A stretch of 64,000 nt of DNA from Corallococcus caeni (GCF_036245865.1 NZ_BTTW01000004.1:310001-374000); one strand, 5' to 3'; shown: positions 7,320-17,500, counted from the stretch's first letter. The notes: generated from the letters alone by a model not told the origin. Made by a program: numbers and translations.

Positions 7320-9158
7320 GTGACGACGGGTGGGCACACGACGCGTTTTGGCAAGTACGAGCTGCTGGAGCGCCTGGGGGCCGGCGGCATGGCCGTCGTG
7401 CACCGCGCGCGCTTCACGGTGGCGGAGGGCGTGTCCCGGTCCGTGGTGATCAAACGCGTGAGGGACCCCTACGCGCAGGACCCCGCCTTCGTGCGGATGT
7501 TCCTCAACGAAGCGCGCATCTCCATGGGGCTGTCGCACGGCAACATCGTCCAGGTCTTCGACTTCGGGCAGGAGGAGGGGGAGTACTTCCTCGCCATGGA
7601 GTGGGTGGACGGGCAGCCCCTGTCCAAGGTGCTCAAGCGCTCGAAGCTGAAGGGGATGGCCCACCTGCCGGCGCCGCTGGCGGTGCAGCTGATGGTGGAG
7701 GTCTGCAAGGGCCTGCACCACGCGCACACGCGCCGCGACGAGCAGGGCCGCCCGCTGGGGCTGGTGCACCGCGACGTGTCGCCGGACAACGTCCTGGTGA
7801 GCTACGAGGCCGAGGTGAAGCTCACCGACTTCGGCATCGCGAAGGCGCAGCTGGCCGGGCGGCCGGAGACGGATGCCGGCGTGGTGCGCGGCAAGTACCT
7901 CTACCTGTCCCCGGAGCAGACGCGGGCGGAGGCGCTGGACGCGCGCTCGGACGTGTACACGGCGGGCGTGGTCCTCTACGAGCTGCTCACCGGCCGCAGG
8001 CCCACGGAAGGGGACCCGGGCTCGGTGATGGAGCGCATCGCCACGGGCGACCTGACGCCCACGCAGGCGTACGTGCCGGACCTGGATCCGTCCCTGGGCG
8101 CGCTGGTGTCGCGGGCGCTGGCGCTCCGGCGGGATGATCGCTTCACGAGCGCGGAGGACTTCCAACGCGCGCTGGCGGAGTGGCTGGCGTACCGCGCGCC
8201 GCTGTTCCCCGCGTCCACGCTGCGCCACCTGATGGCCTGGCTGTTCGAGGAGGAGCTGAAGCTCGCGGGCCAGCCGCCCCGCATCCCGGCGTCCTTCCTG
8301 CGCCAGGTGACGGTGTGGACGGGGGAGGGGAGCCCGGTCGGAGCGGACGAGCCGGAGCGGGCCTCCTCGGTGCACCGCGCGCACGCGACGGCGTTCCCGG
8401 AGGAGCACGTGCCCGGGGCGCTGGTGGGGGGCAGCCCCGCGGCGGACATGGGCGCGGGGGTGCCGGGCTGGGTCTGGGCGGCCGTCATCGCGGCGGCGGT
8501 CCTCTTCTTCGTGGGGCGGGCGGTGATGCCCGACGTGTCGGAGCCCCGCTCGCGCAGGCTCCAGGTGGTGTCCGTGCCTCCGGGCGCGGAGGTGCGCTGG
8601 GACGGCAAGCAGGTCGGGATGACGCCGACGGCGCTGAACGTCGCCTCGGGAGAGGACTCGCACACGCTGGAGCTGCGGTTCGTCGGGTACCAGCCCTGGT
8701 CGACCACCGTGTCGCAGGCGGCCGTGCCGGAGCGCGTGCAGGTGACGCTGGAGCGGCTGCCGCCCCCGCCCCCTCCGCCGGAGCCGGTGGTGGAGGCCCG
8801 GGTGAAGGACCCCGTGGCGGAAGCGCCAGTCCGGAAGCGGCCCCCGGTGAACGCCCGGGGCGAATCGCGCGAGGCCTGGGATTGGATGTCGCAGTCCAGC
8901 GAGGCGGGGGTGGCGTACACGCAGGGCATGGAGCTGCTCGGGGCGGGCAGTGCGCTTTCGGCGGGGGAGAAGTTCTGGAAGTGCCTGGAGCTGAAGGAGA
9001 CCGCCGCGGAGTGCCACCTGGGCCTGGGCCGCGTGGGCGTGCTGACGGACCGGGACGCCATGGCCCGCGAGGGCTACCAGCGCTACCTGGAGCTGCGGCC
9101 GCGAGGCCTCGCCGCCGCCGAGGCGCGCAAGTACCTTCACGCGAAGACGGCCCGGTAG
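7320..9158 (+). CDS. Membrane-anchored Ser/Thr protein kinase (Pkn type) with PEGA domain
   Basis: 612 residues from a GTG start. The Hanks kinase domain covers residues 12-285: glycine loop LGAGGMAVVH from 19, lysine K45, HRDVSPDN from 150 and DFG from D170, all intact, so it should be active. One membrane helix follows (about 384-402), then a PEGA domain (about 413-480, VVSVPPGAEVRWDGKQVG) predicted to be periplasmic, a proline-rich linker, and a C-terminal helical stretch with TPR character (about 530-612). Myxobacteria hold many such kinases; the PEGA part probably senses or binds wall or surface polymers. Substrates are unknown; the PP2C phosphatase at 19.8 kb is a possible general opponent. 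Confidence 0.93.
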   Translation: MTTGGHTTRFGKYELLERLGAGGMAVVHRARFTVAEGVSRSVVIKRVRDPYAQDPAFVRMFLNEARISMGLSHGNIVQVFDFGQEEGEYFLAMEWVDGQPLSKVLKRSKLKGMAHLPAPLAVQLMVEVCKGLHHAHTRRDEQGRPLGLVHRDVSPDNVLVSYEAEVKLTDFGIAKAQLAGRPETDAGVVRGKYLYLSPEQTRAEALDARSDVYTAGVVLYELLTGRRPTEGDPGSVMERIATGDLTPTQAYVPDLDPSLGALVSRALALRRDDRFTSAEDFQRALAEWLAYRAPLFPASTLRHLMAWLFEEELKLAGQPPRIPASFLRQVTVWTGEGSPVGADEPERASSVHRAHATAFPEEHVPGALVGGSPAADMGAGVPGWVWAAVIAAAVLFFVGRAVMPDVSEPRSRRLQVVSVPPGAEVRWDGKQVGMTPTALNVASGEDSHTLELRFVGYQPWSTTVSQAAVPERVQVTLERLPPPPPPPEPVVEARVKDPVAEAPVRKRPPVNARGESREAWDWMSQSSEAGVAYTQGMELLGAGSALSAGEKFWKCLELKETAAECHLGLGRVGVLTDRDAMAREGYQRYLELRPRGLAAAEARKYLHAKTAR

Positions 9159-9175
9159 TAGTCCCGCGAACGGCG

Positions 9176-9955
9176 ATGTTCCTCCTCCTGTCGAAGCTGT
9201 TGGATCTGCTGCTGTCGCCGCTCACCTGGGCGCTGCTCCTGGGCGTGGGAGGCGTGGTGCTGCGCCGGTGGAAGCGCCTGTCGGTGGCGTCGCAGCTGGC
9301 GGCGCTGGGCGTGCTGTACGGCTTCTCCATCGAGCCCACGGTGGCGCTGCTGACGCGGGCGACGGAGGCGGACGCGGTGAGCACGTACCGGCCGGACACC
9401 GTCTACGACGCGGTCATCCTGCTGGGGGGAGGGCTGGACGCGGCGGCCACGGAGCGCTCGGGGCAGCCGGAGTACAACGCCGCGCCGGAGCGGATGATGC
9501 GCACCTTCGAGCTCCTGCATGACGGCCGGGCGCGGCAGGTGCTGATCACCGCCGGCAACCTGGACGCGAGGCCGGAGGCGGTGGTGGAGGCGGACGTGCT
9601 GGCCGCGCAGCTGGAGCACTGGGGCATCTCTCCCGAGCGCATCGTGAAGGAGGGCCGCAGCCGCAACACCCGGGAGAACGCGCTGCAATCAGCACCGCTG
9701 GTGCGGGCCCACGGCTGGAAGTCGCTGCTCCTGGTGACGAGCGCCGCGCACCTGCCCCGCGCGGCCGGCTGCTTCGCGGCGGTGGGCGTGCGCGCGGACA
9801 CGCTCGCGGTGGACCTCCGCTCCTCGACGCTGCCGCCCGCGAAGATGAGCTGGCTGCCGCGGTCGGGGGCGCTCAACCAGAGCACGGACATGCTGCGCGA
9901 ACTGGCGGGGCGGCTCGTGTACCGGCTGCGGGGCTGGACCGCGCCCTGGCGGTAG
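9176..9955 (+). CDS. DUF218/YdcF-ElyC-like membrane protein
   Basis: 259 residues from ATG 9176, 17 bp after the kinase stop and probably cotranscribed. The N-terminus has two hydrophobic segments (about 3-24 and 32-52). Residues from about 75 form a DUF218 domain: DAVILLGGG, then SRNTRENA and LLVTSAAHLPRA. E. coli relatives (ElyC, SanA, YdcF) are tied to envelope integrity and lipid-carrier metabolism. The exact reaction is not established, so only the family is asserted. Confidence 0.85.
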   Translation: MFLLLSKLLDLLLSPLTWALLLGVGGVVLRRWKRLSVASQLAALGVLYGFSIEPTVALLTRATEADAVSTYRPDTVYDAVILLGGGLDAAATERSGQPEYNAAPERMMRTFELLHDGRARQVLITAGNLDARPEAVVEADVLAAQLEHWGISPERIVKEGRSRNTRENALQSAPLVRAHGWKSLLLVTSAAHLPRAAGCFAAVGVRADTLAVDLRSSTLPPAKMSWLPRSGALNQSTDMLRELAGRLVYRLRGWTAPWR

Positions 9956-9984
9956 GGGCCTCGGGCCTCATGCGGCGCGAACCT

Positions 9985-10000
9985 GTCCGACAGTAGGACC
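9985..10000. terminator. Palindromic element between convergent genes (copy 1)
   Basis: GTCCGACAGTAGGACC is an imperfect palindrome lying 30 bp after the DUF218 stop and 16 bp after the stop of the convergent nucleotidase gene. Its reverse complement, GGTCCTACTGTCGGAC, differs by one base from the core of the palindrome at 40246-40270. The position suggests a bidirectional transcript end. Confidence 0.5.
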
Positions 10001-10015
10001 GGCGGGGCCCTCGCG

Positions 10016-11614
10016 CTACTTCATCGACGGCGGCGCGTGCAGGCCGCCCGGGGGCGCGCCGACGAGCGCGATGCGGCCCTGGGGCTTCGCGCGCGGCGCG
10101 GGCTTGCCGGTGCGGAACGCGGTGCCGAGCGCTTCCCACGGCGACACCTCCAGGCCCCTGGGCACGGCGGGCAGGTCCTTGAACATGGAGTAGCCGTCGT
10201 TGCCCTGCGCCACGAAGCTCAACGTGGCCAGCCGGTACACCGCCGCGTCGTCCAGCGGCTTGCCCTTCACCTCCACCTTCGTCACCCGCGCGCCCGGCGC
10301 CCTGCGCAGGTCGTAGGTGAAGCGCAGGCCGGACACCTGTGGGAAGCGGCCGGGCGGCTTGCCGTCCACGCTGCTCAGGCTGACGCCGTTCTCCAGCGCC
10401 TCGCGCAGCACCGCCCCCTTCACCATCAGCACCACCAGCTCGTTGCGGTAGGGCATGAGCGAGTACAGCTCCCGCCGCGTCATCTTCCCGGCGGGCAGCA
10501 CCCGGTCCGCGCGGATGGCGCCCCCGTTGACGAGCGCCACGTCCGCGCCCGTCGCCTCGCGGAATGCGTCCGCCAGGAACGAGCCCAGGTTCGTTTCCGC
10601 CAGCCGGTTCTGCGCGCTGCGCGCATCCAGCGCCACCGGCGAGCGGCCCACGCGCTCCGCCAGCGTGGCCAGCAGCGGCGCATAGGCCTTCATCTGCTCG
10701 TTGAACGCCGCGTCGTCCGGCGTCTTCGACGTGATGGGGATGACCTTCCACGCCAGCTTCTTCACCGCGCCCGTCTTCGCGTCCAGGTCCAGCGTGAGGC
10801 GGCCCAGGTCGATGGCGTCCTCGTCCAGCTTGAAGATGGGCGTGCCCGCGACGGTCTCCTCCACGCGGTCGTGGTCGTGCCCGCCGATGATGAGGTCCAC
10901 GCGCACGCACTTCGCCAGCTCGCGGTCCTGCGCCACCGCCAGGTGCGTGAGCCCCATCACGAACTGCGCGCCCGCGGCCCGCAGCTCCTCCACGGAGCGC
11001 TTCGCCGCCTCGCAGAACGGCGTGATGCGCGTGTCCTTGCCCGGCTTGGACGACGTCTGCGTCTCCGGCAGCACCACGCCGAAGATGCCCACCTTCACGC
11101 CACCCACGTCGCGCACGTCCCACGCCTTGAGCCCGTCGAACACCTGCCCGGACTTCACGCTCATCACGTTGGCGCCCAGCCACGGGAAGCGCGACTGCTG
11201 GAGGCGCGCGCGCAGCACGTCGTCCCCGAAGTCGAACTCGTGGTTGCCCACCGTGGCGTAGTCCAGCCCGAGCGCGTTCCACGCGTCGATCATCTGCTTG
11301 CCCTTGAGCGCCTCGCCCGCCACCTCCGCGGAGGACTCCACGGACGGCGAGAGGGTGTCGCCCGCCAGCAGCGTGAGGACGTGCGGCGACTCCTTCAGCG
11401 CCTGCTGCTTGAGCGTCGCCACGCGCGACAGGCCGCCCCGGTTCTGGGCGGTGGGCTGGAATTGATAGACGTCGTTGAGGTGGAGGATCGTGAGGCGGAC
11501 GGTGTCAGCGGGAGGCGCCGGCTCGGTGGTCCCGGCGGCCCCGGCGGAACGGGTGGCCAGCACCAGCGCGAGCGGCAGCAGCACCGCCCAGGTGCTCACG
11601 GTCTTCTTCGTCAT
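10016..11614 (-). CDS. Secreted 5'-nucleotidase / 2',3'-cyclic phosphodiesterase family
   Basis: 532 residues from the ATG at 11612-11614. A Sec signal peptide is clear (MTKK, then a hydrophobic core ending near ATRSAGA). The N-terminal metallophosphatase domain has LHLNDVYQF, GDTLSP, GNHEFDFG and IGGHDHDR, the paired-metal ligands of the UshA/YfkN family. The C-terminal nucleotidase domain has NLGSFLADAFREATGADVALVNGGAIRAD and GNDGYSMF. It probably releases phosphate from nucleotides in the periplasm or outside. A second family member is at 50098. An earlier in-frame start is possible, but only this one places the signal peptide at the N-terminus. Confidence 0.93.
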   Translation of the reverse strand: MTKKTVSTWAVLLPLALVLATRSAGAAGTTEPAPPADTVRLTILHLNDVYQFQPTAQNRGGLSRVATLKQQALKESPHVLTLLAGDTLSPSVESSAEVAGEALKGKQMIDAWNALGLDYATVGNHEFDFGDDVLRARLQQSRFPWLGANVMSVKSGQVFDGLKAWDVRDVGGVKVGIFGVVLPETQTSSKPGKDTRITPFCEAAKRSVEELRAAGAQFVMGLTHLAVAQDRELAKCVRVDLIIGGHDHDRVEETVAGTPIFKLDEDAIDLGRLTLDLDAKTGAVKKLAWKVIPITSKTPDDAAFNEQMKAYAPLLATLAERVGRSPVALDARSAQNRLAETNLGSFLADAFREATGADVALVNGGAIRADRVLPAGKMTRRELYSLMPYRNELVVLMVKGAVLREALENGVSLSSVDGKPPGRFPQVSGLRFTYDLRRAPGARVTKVEVKGKPLDDAAVYRLATLSFVAQGNDGYSMFKDLPAVPRGLEVSPWEALGTAFRTGKPAPRAKPQGRIALVGAPPGGLHAPPSMK

Positions 11615-11777
11615 CGGACAGTCGTTCTCTTGCGGGGGCACGGGGGAGCGCCAATCCCTCTCGGCGTAGCGCACTCGGCGCATGAAGGCGAGCGGGGCCG
11701 GACATGGCGCAACGCGCAAGCCCCAGGCCCCTCTTCCCGGGGGACGAGGGGCATCCGGCCAGCCGCGCGCTCCTCCC

Positions 11778-12524
11778 TCAGACGGTGTAGCGCCGGCCCT
11801 GCGCCAGCGGCTCAATCACGCTGCCACTCGCGTCGAACAGGTCCGGGTAGTGGATGAGGCGCATCTTCGCGCGGGTGGCCTCCGGCAGCGCCGCCAGCTT
11901 CTCGTAGGGCGTGTGCACGCCGTAGTTCGTCTCGTGGATGACCAGGTCCGCCTCCGACAGCCAGGAGATGAGCCCCTCGTCGAACGCGGTGTCCGCGCTG
12001 TAGCCCAGGCACCGGCCCCCGGCGCGGATGCGGAACGCGGTGGTGGGCACGTGGTGGTAGGTGAAGCGGCACTCGATTTCGAAGGGGCCGTGCTTCACCG
12101 CGCGCTCCAGGTGCAGCGGCGTGTGCGTGAAGTAGTCCTCGAAGTGCTTGTCGTTGGGCCCCGCGCCGTGCTGCTCGATGAGGCACTCCATGCCCGCCGC
12201 GAGGTGGCCCTCCCAGAGGCGGCGCGTGACGCTCGGGTGCGCGAGCAGCTCCATCTTCCGCTGCAGCACGAAGAAGGAGAAGTACGCCAGGCTCTCCAGG
12301 CCGGAGGCGTGGTCCGCGTGCAGGTGCGTGAGGGCCACGGCGCTGACGCGCTCCACGTCCAGGTGCACGCCGGAGGACTCGGACGCCTCGCGCATCATCT
12401 TGCGGATGGGGTGCGGGCAGTCGATAAGCAGCACCTGCCCTTCCGCCTCCACCGCGAGGCACGACGAGTAGTGCAGCGCGGAGAAGGCATCACCGACGCC
12501 GAGGGGGATGAACGACAGGCTCAT
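11778..12524 (-). CDS. Metallo-beta-lactamase-fold hydrolase (RNase Z-like)
   Basis: 248 residues. THLHADH at 66-72 supplies the first metal ligands; later histidines and D (GYSADTAFDEGL, HETNY, HYPDL) complete a two-metal site of the kind seen in RNase Z and related phosphodiesterases. The gene starts inside the coaD stop (ATGA), so it is translationally coupled to coaD. Nothing in the sequence fixes the substrate; housekeeping tRNA 3' processing is one option but the exosite arm of RNase Z is not obvious. Confidence 0.8.
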   Translation of the reverse strand: MSLSFIPLGVGDAFSALHYSSCLAVEAEGQVLLIDCPHPIRKMMREASESSGVHLDVERVSAVALTHLHADHASGLESLAYFSFFVLQRKMELLAHPSVTRRLWEGHLAAGMECLIEQHGAGPNDKHFEDYFTHTPLHLERAVKHGPFEIECRFTYHHVPTTAFRIRAGGRCLGYSADTAFDEGLISWLSEADLVIHETNYGVHTPYEKLAALPEATRAKMRLIHYPDLFDASGSVIEPLAQGRRYTV

Positions 12525-13018
12525 GGATGGCTCCGGAGGGAAGGGGACAGCCGCTCGCGCAGCTTCGCGGCGACGGCGGGAGGGCAGTACGCGGACACGT
12601 CCTCGCCGCGCGTCAGGCGCTCCTTGAGGGCGCTGCTGGACACCTCCGCCAGGTGCGCCTCCGCGGGGAGGAAGAGGGTGGACAGCTCCGGCGCGAGCGC
12701 GCGGTTCATCTGCGCCAGCTCCGTCTCGAACTGCGCATCGGTGGCGCCGCGCACGCCGCGCAGCAGGACGCTGGCGCCAATCTCCCGCGCCAGCTCCACG
12801 ATGAGCCCTTCGGTGAAGGTGACGGAGACGTTGGGGTGCCGGGCCACGGCCTCGCGGATGAGAGACATGCGCTCCTCGGCGGTGAGCAGCGTGGACTTCT
12901 TCGGGTTGACCGCCACCACCACCACGACGTGGCTGAAGAGGCGCGCCGCCTGGCGCACCACGGACAGGTGTCCCGCCGTGACGGGGTCGAAGCTGCCTGC
13001 GTAGATGGCAATGGTCAT
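12521..13018 (-). CDS. coaD: Phosphopantetheine adenylyltransferase
   Basis: 165 residues from ATG 13016-13018, the usual length. YAGSFDPVTAGHL carries the T-x-GH nucleotidyltransferase motif, LLRGVRGATDAQFETELAQMNR is the CoaD signature, and EVSSSALKERL is the ISSTxxR-like motif. It makes dephospho-CoA in the fourth step of CoA synthesis. Its start overlaps the tetR stop (TGATG), and its stop overlaps the next start, so tetR-coaD-hydrolase is one tightly coupled operon. Confidence 0.95.
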   Translation of the reverse strand: MTIAIYAGSFDPVTAGHLSVVRQAARLFSHVVVVVAVNPKKSTLLTAEERMSLIREAVARHPNVSVTFTEGLIVELAREIGASVLLRGVRGATDAQFETELAQMNRALAPELSTLFLPAEAHLAEVSSSALKERLTRGEDVSAYCPPAVAAKLRERLSPSLRSHP

Positions 13019-13638
13019 CACGACACCTCTCGGTCCGAGGGAGAAAGAGTCGCCGCGTCCAGCAGGCCCGCCGCCATGCGCTTCACCGTGCCCGCCGCGG
13101 AGCCCGGGGGCACGAGGCCGGGGGCGCTCGCGGAGAGCACGAAGTAGCCCTGGATGGCGGCGAACAGGCCCGCGGCCAGGGGGCGCGCGCGGCGCTTGCC
13201 CACCGCCGCCGCGACCAGCGCCTCCAGGTGCTCCAGGTCCGCGCGCACCACCTCTTCGTAGGCGACGCGGACCTCCGGCTGCCGGATGGCCTCCGCGCTG
13301 ATGGTGACCCAGCCCGCCACCGCCGCCACGTCCGCGTCCGGCCCGGTGGCCAGGAACGCGTCCACGAACGCCTCCACCCGCCCGCGCGCGTCGTCCGCCG
13401 CGAGCTTCGACGCCCGGGTGGCGAAGCGCTGCCGGGCGCGCGAGGCCAGCGAGCGCACCAGGGTCAGGAGGATCTCCTGCTTGTCCTCGAAGTGGTAGTG
13501 CACCAGCCCCGCGCTCAGGCCCGCCGCCCGGGCAATCTCGGCCACGGACGCGCCTTCATAGCCGCGCTCGGCCATGGCCTTGAGCAGCCCGGCGACGATC
13601 TGCTCCCGGCGCGCTTCGGTGTTGGAGGGTCGTGGCAT
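13018..13638 (-). CDS. TetR-family transcriptional regulator heading the coaD operon
   Basis: 206 residues. The helix-turn-helix lies at about 30-52 (VAEIARAAGLSAGLVHYHFEDK), inside a standard TetR N-terminal domain; the C-terminal part resembles the BetI/TetR_C_6 ligand-binding type. It is first in the operon and is preceded by a well-formed sigma-70-type promoter and an imperfect palindrome at the likely transcription start, so autorepression, and with it control of CoA synthesis, is plausible. The ligand is unknown; CoA or an acyl-CoA would fit the context but is conjecture. Confidence 0.9.
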   Translation of the reverse strand: MPRPSNTEARREQIVAGLLKAMAERGYEGASVAEIARAAGLSAGLVHYHFEDKQEILLTLVRSLASRARQRFATRASKLAADDARGRVEAFVDAFLATGPDADVAAVAGWVTISAEAIRQPEVRVAYEEVVRADLEHLEALVAAAVGKRRARPLAAGLFAAIQGYFVLSASAPGLVPPGSAAGTVKRMAAGLLDAATLSPSDREVS

Positions 13639-13657
13639 GGCGTGGGTTTGTTTCTAG

Positions 13658-13671
13658 GTTGTGTGACCAAC
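13658..13671. promoter_or_regulatory. Candidate operator for the TetR regulator
   Basis: GTTG-TGTGAC-CAAC is a short inverted repeat lying directly downstream of the -10 box (13671-13676), across the expected transcription start at about 13664. The arms are only 4 bp, so the call rests mainly on position. Confidence 0.4.
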
Positions 13672-13699
13672 TTATAAACAGGGCCAGCGCGGACGTCAA
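13671..13699 (-). promoter_or_regulatory. Sigma-70-type promoter of tetR-coaD-hydrolase
   Basis: On the minus strand TTGACG (13694-13699) and TATAAG (13671-13676) are separated by exactly 17 bp. The start of transcription would be about 25 bp before the tetR ATG. Confidence 0.7.
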
Positions 13700-13739
13700 C
13701 CGGACGTGGGGCCGGAGGCGCCGCGTTGAGGCTCGGAGA

Positions 13740-14276
13740 CTAGAAGGTGAGGAGGGACGTCACCTTGTCCGGCCCCAGCCGCTTCGCGCCCTCGAGGAAG
13801 TCGAGCGTGATGAGGAAGGCGTAACCGACAATCTGCCCGCCCAGCCGGGTGACGAGCCTTCCTGTGGCGTCGGCGGTGCCGCCAGTGGCGAGCACGTCAT
13901 CCACCACGAGGATGCGCTCGTCCTTGAGGATGGCGTCCTCGTGCATCTCCACGCCGTCCGCGCCGTACTCCAGCGAGTAGCGCTCCACGATGCGCTTGTG
14001 GGGGAGCTTGCCGGGCTTGCGCGCCGGGACGAAGCCCGCCTCCAGCGCCAGCGCGATGGGGGCGCCCAGCAGGAAGCCGCGCGACTCCACGCCCACCACC
14101 TTGGTGATGTGCTGGCCCCGGAAGGGGGCGGACATGGCGTTGACCACCCGGCCGAAGAGGCGGGGGTCGGCCAGCATGGGGGTGATGTCCTTGAAGACGA
14201 TGCCGGGCTTGGGGAAGTCCGGGACGTCGCGCAGGACGGCCTGGAGGTCGGAGACGAGCGTGGGGTCGAGGGACAT
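13740..14276 (-). CDS. apt: Adenine phosphoribosyltransferase
   Basis: 178 residues, the family length. [15 protein letters not shown] is the Apt N-terminal signature, [17 protein letters not shown] the flexible-loop region, and [15 protein letters not shown] (about 120-134) the PRPP-binding loop. It salvages adenine to AMP with PRPP. It is transcribed alone, with 101 bp between its stop and the tetR ATG. Confidence 0.97.
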   Translation of the reverse strand: MSLDPTLVSDLQAVLRDVPDFPKPGIVFKDITPMLADPRLFGRVVNAMSAPFRGQHITKVVGVESRGFLLGAPIALALEAGFVPARKPGKLPHKRIVERYSLEYGADGVEMHEDAILKDERILVVDDVLATGGTADATGRLVTRLGGQIVGYAFLITLDFLEGAKRLGPDKVTSLLTF

Positions 14277-14583
14277 GGGGGAGGCTCCGAAGGGGGACAG
14301 CGGCGTTCAGCCCGGTGGACGACACCTGGGGGGACCTGGGACCCAAGCGTACCCGGCCCGGGTGACAGCCAGCCTGGTGAGCCCCCGGACGGAGGGCCCC
14401 GGGGCCAACGGCCGGAAAACGGGCGGACTGGGACGGGACCGGGACATGGCGGACGTTGATGATCTCACAGCTTCGCGTCGCCGGACCGCATCGGCTGGAT
14501 GACGCCGTATTTTTTCCCGCGCGCGGGGATCCCCTCACTGTGTTAAGCGAGGCGGTTCCCCCCGACCAAGGAGTCTGGGGCCC
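14277..14583. other. 307-bp divergent spacer between apt and the SNF2 helicase gene
   Basis: I see no gene here. It must hold both divergent promoters, but no convincing -35/-10 pair stands out. A T-run at 14511-14516 followed by the CG-rich palindrome CCCGCGCGCGGG is present, and AAGGAG about 10 nt before the TTG at 14584 serves as ribosome site for the helicase gene. Confidence 0.5.
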
Positions 14584-17500
14584 TTGCAAGCCGTGCAAAC
14601 CACCGCTGACACCCGAGACCCTCTCTCCCCCCAGGACGGACTCTGGCTCCGCGCCCTCAAGGCCGAGGTCGAGCCCGCCACGTTCAAGAAAGGCCGCGAG
14701 GTGGCTGAAGGCCGCCGCGTCTTCGGCCTCACGCGTGAACCCGAACGCATCCGCGCGCAGGTCGCGGGTCCGTCCGGCGAACGCTATGACGTGGCCCTGA
14801 TACCGGGAGAGGGGAAAGTCGTTTCCTCCTGCACCTGCCCGGTCTGGAACACCAACGGCCCGCATTGCGAGCACGTGGTCGCCGTGGCACTCATCTACGC
14901 GGCCCGCTTCCGGCCGCCGCCCCCGCCACAAAAGGCCGCACCCCCGCCTCCGCCGCCGGAACCCGAGGACCTGGGTCCGGACGACGAGGTGGAGATTCCC
15001 GGAGGCGGTGCGCCGGGAATGGAAGGCGTCAGCCTGCCCGCGCTCGCGAAGGTGGAGAGCTGGCTGGGCCTGTCGTCGCTGCCCGACTACGAGTTCCTCT
15101 ACCGGCTCACCCCCGCCAACACCGGCGCGGGTGGCTCCAACGGCCGCCACTGGGTCGTGGACGTGCGCCGTCAGGACGCGCAGACCAAGGGGCCCGTGCA
15201 CGTGAAGCGGCTGCTCCAGGCGGGCAGCCGCATCGCGCCCGCGGACGAGCGCATCTTCATGGTGCTGTCGCGCCACGAGCATCGCTACGACTCGCGCATC
15301 GTGCTGTCCGACGAGGACCTGTGCGAGGTGCTGGAGCTGTTGCGCCAGCGCCGGGTCATCTACCGGGGCACGCCGCTGGTCTACATGGACCAGCCGGTGC
15401 GGCCGCAAATCCATCTGGAGTCGCGTCCGGATGGCGCCACCGCGCAGATTGAACTGCTGTTCCCGGACGGCGTGGGCTACCCGCTCAAGGACGTCATCGT
15501 GCTCGCGGGCCGGCGCACCTACGTCATCCAGGCGCAGAACCTCCACGCGGTGGAGCCGGACTTCCCGCCGCGCCTGCTGCGCAAGTGGCTGCTGGAACCG
15601 ACCATGGCCTTCCCGGCCGGACAGCTGGACCGGGTGCTGACGTTCTTCGCCGCGCACCTGCCGCGCTTCCGCATGTCGCTGAAGGCGGACGACATCGAGG
15701 TCGACGAGTCGGTGGAGCCGCGCTTCGTCCTCACGCTGGAGGGCGCCGCCGAGCGCGTGAAGGTGCAGCTGGCCGCGCGTTACGGCCAGACGACGGTGGC
15801 GGTGTCCCCCACGGCCACGCACCTGGGCTACGCCAGCGGCGTGGGCGAGGACGCGCGCAAGCTGTACCGGCGCCGCGACGAGGTGGAGCGCGCTGCGGGC
15901 AAGCTGCTGCTCGACCAGGGCCTGCGCTTCGACCAGGCCTCGCAGGCGTTCGACGCGACGGGCGACGTGGCCCTGGAGTTCTGGGCACGGGGCCTCGCGG
16001 GTCTCCCCGCCGAGTGGGAGCGCTACGGCGTGCAGGCGCCCAAGGTGCGGCTGCGCCCGAAGCTCAAGCCGCGCATCCGCGTGGGCATGAGCGGCGTGCA
16101 GTGGTTCGACCTGGACGCGGAGTTCGTCACCGACGACCAGGCCGTGGACCTGGGCGCCGTGCGCATGTGGCTGGACTCCGGTCGCAAGTTCGTCCCGCTG
16201 AAGGACGGCTCCTTCGCGGAGGCGGACGTCGCGGAGATCAAGCGCGTGGCGGACCTCCTGGAGGAGGCCGGCGCCATGCCGGGCCGCACCCGCACGCGGC
16301 TGCCCTTGCACCAGGCGGTGGCGTTGGACCTGCTCGCGGACCTGGGCGAGTTCACCGAGGTGGAGGCCAAGGCCCGTCAGGCCATGCTCGCGCTGCGCGA
16401 GTCCGCCGGCGTGCCGAAGGTGGCCGTGCCGGAGGGCCTTCAGGCCACCCTGCGCCACTACCAGGAGGCGGGCCTGTCCTGGCTCTGGTTCCTGCGTCGC
16501 CACGGGCTGTCCGGCATCCTCGCGGACGACATGGGTCTGGGAAAGACCATCCAGTCCCTGAGCCTGATGCAGAAGGTGGCCAACGACGAGGGCCGCAAGC
16601 CGTCCCTGGTGGTCGCGCCCACGAGCGTGCTCGCCAACTGGGAGCGCGAGGCGGAGCGCTTCACGCCGGGCCTCAAGGCCATGGTGTGGCACGGGCAGGA
16701 CCGCCGCGAGCGCGCGGAAGACCTGAAGGAGATGGACCTGGTGCTCACGTCGTACGCGCTGGTGCGCCGCGACCTGGAGCAGCTGTCCCAGGTGGGCTTC
16801 CGCTACGTCATCCTGGACGAGGCGCAGAACATCAAGAACGCGGACAGCGCCACCGCGCAGGCGTGCAAGTCGCTGCCCAGCGAGACGCGCCTCGCGCTCA
16901 CCGGTACGCCGCTGGAGAACCGGCTGTCGGAGCTCTGGAGCATCTTCGACTTCCTGATGCCCGGCTTCCTGGGCAGCGCGGAGGGCTTCAGCGACCGCTA
17001 CGAGCAGCCCATCCAGGTGGCCAACGACGCCACCGCGAAGGACCGGCTGCGCCGCCGCATCCAGCCCTTCATCATGCGCCGGCTCAAGACGGAGGTGGCC
17101 AAGGACCTGCCGCCGAAGACGGAGAGCGTCGCGTGGTGCGAGATGGAGCCCGGCCAGGCCGCGCTCTACCGCGAGGTGCTGGAGGAGAGCCGCCGCAAGG
17201 TGCACGAGTCCATCGAGAAGGTGGGCTTCAAGCGCAGCCGCGTGTCCATCCTCGCGGCGCTCATGCGCCTGCGTCAGGTGTGCTGCGATCCGCGCCTGCT
17301 CAAGATGCCGCCCGGCACGCTGCTGCCGTCCAGCGCGAAGCTGGAGCGCTTCATGGAACTGGTGGCGGACCTGGTGGCGGAAGGCCACCGCGCGCTCGTC
17401 TTCAGCCAGTTCACGGAGATGCTGGAGCTCCTGAAGCAGGAGGCGGACAAGAAGGGCCTGCGCTACCTCTACCTGGACGGCCGCACCAAGGACCGCATGG

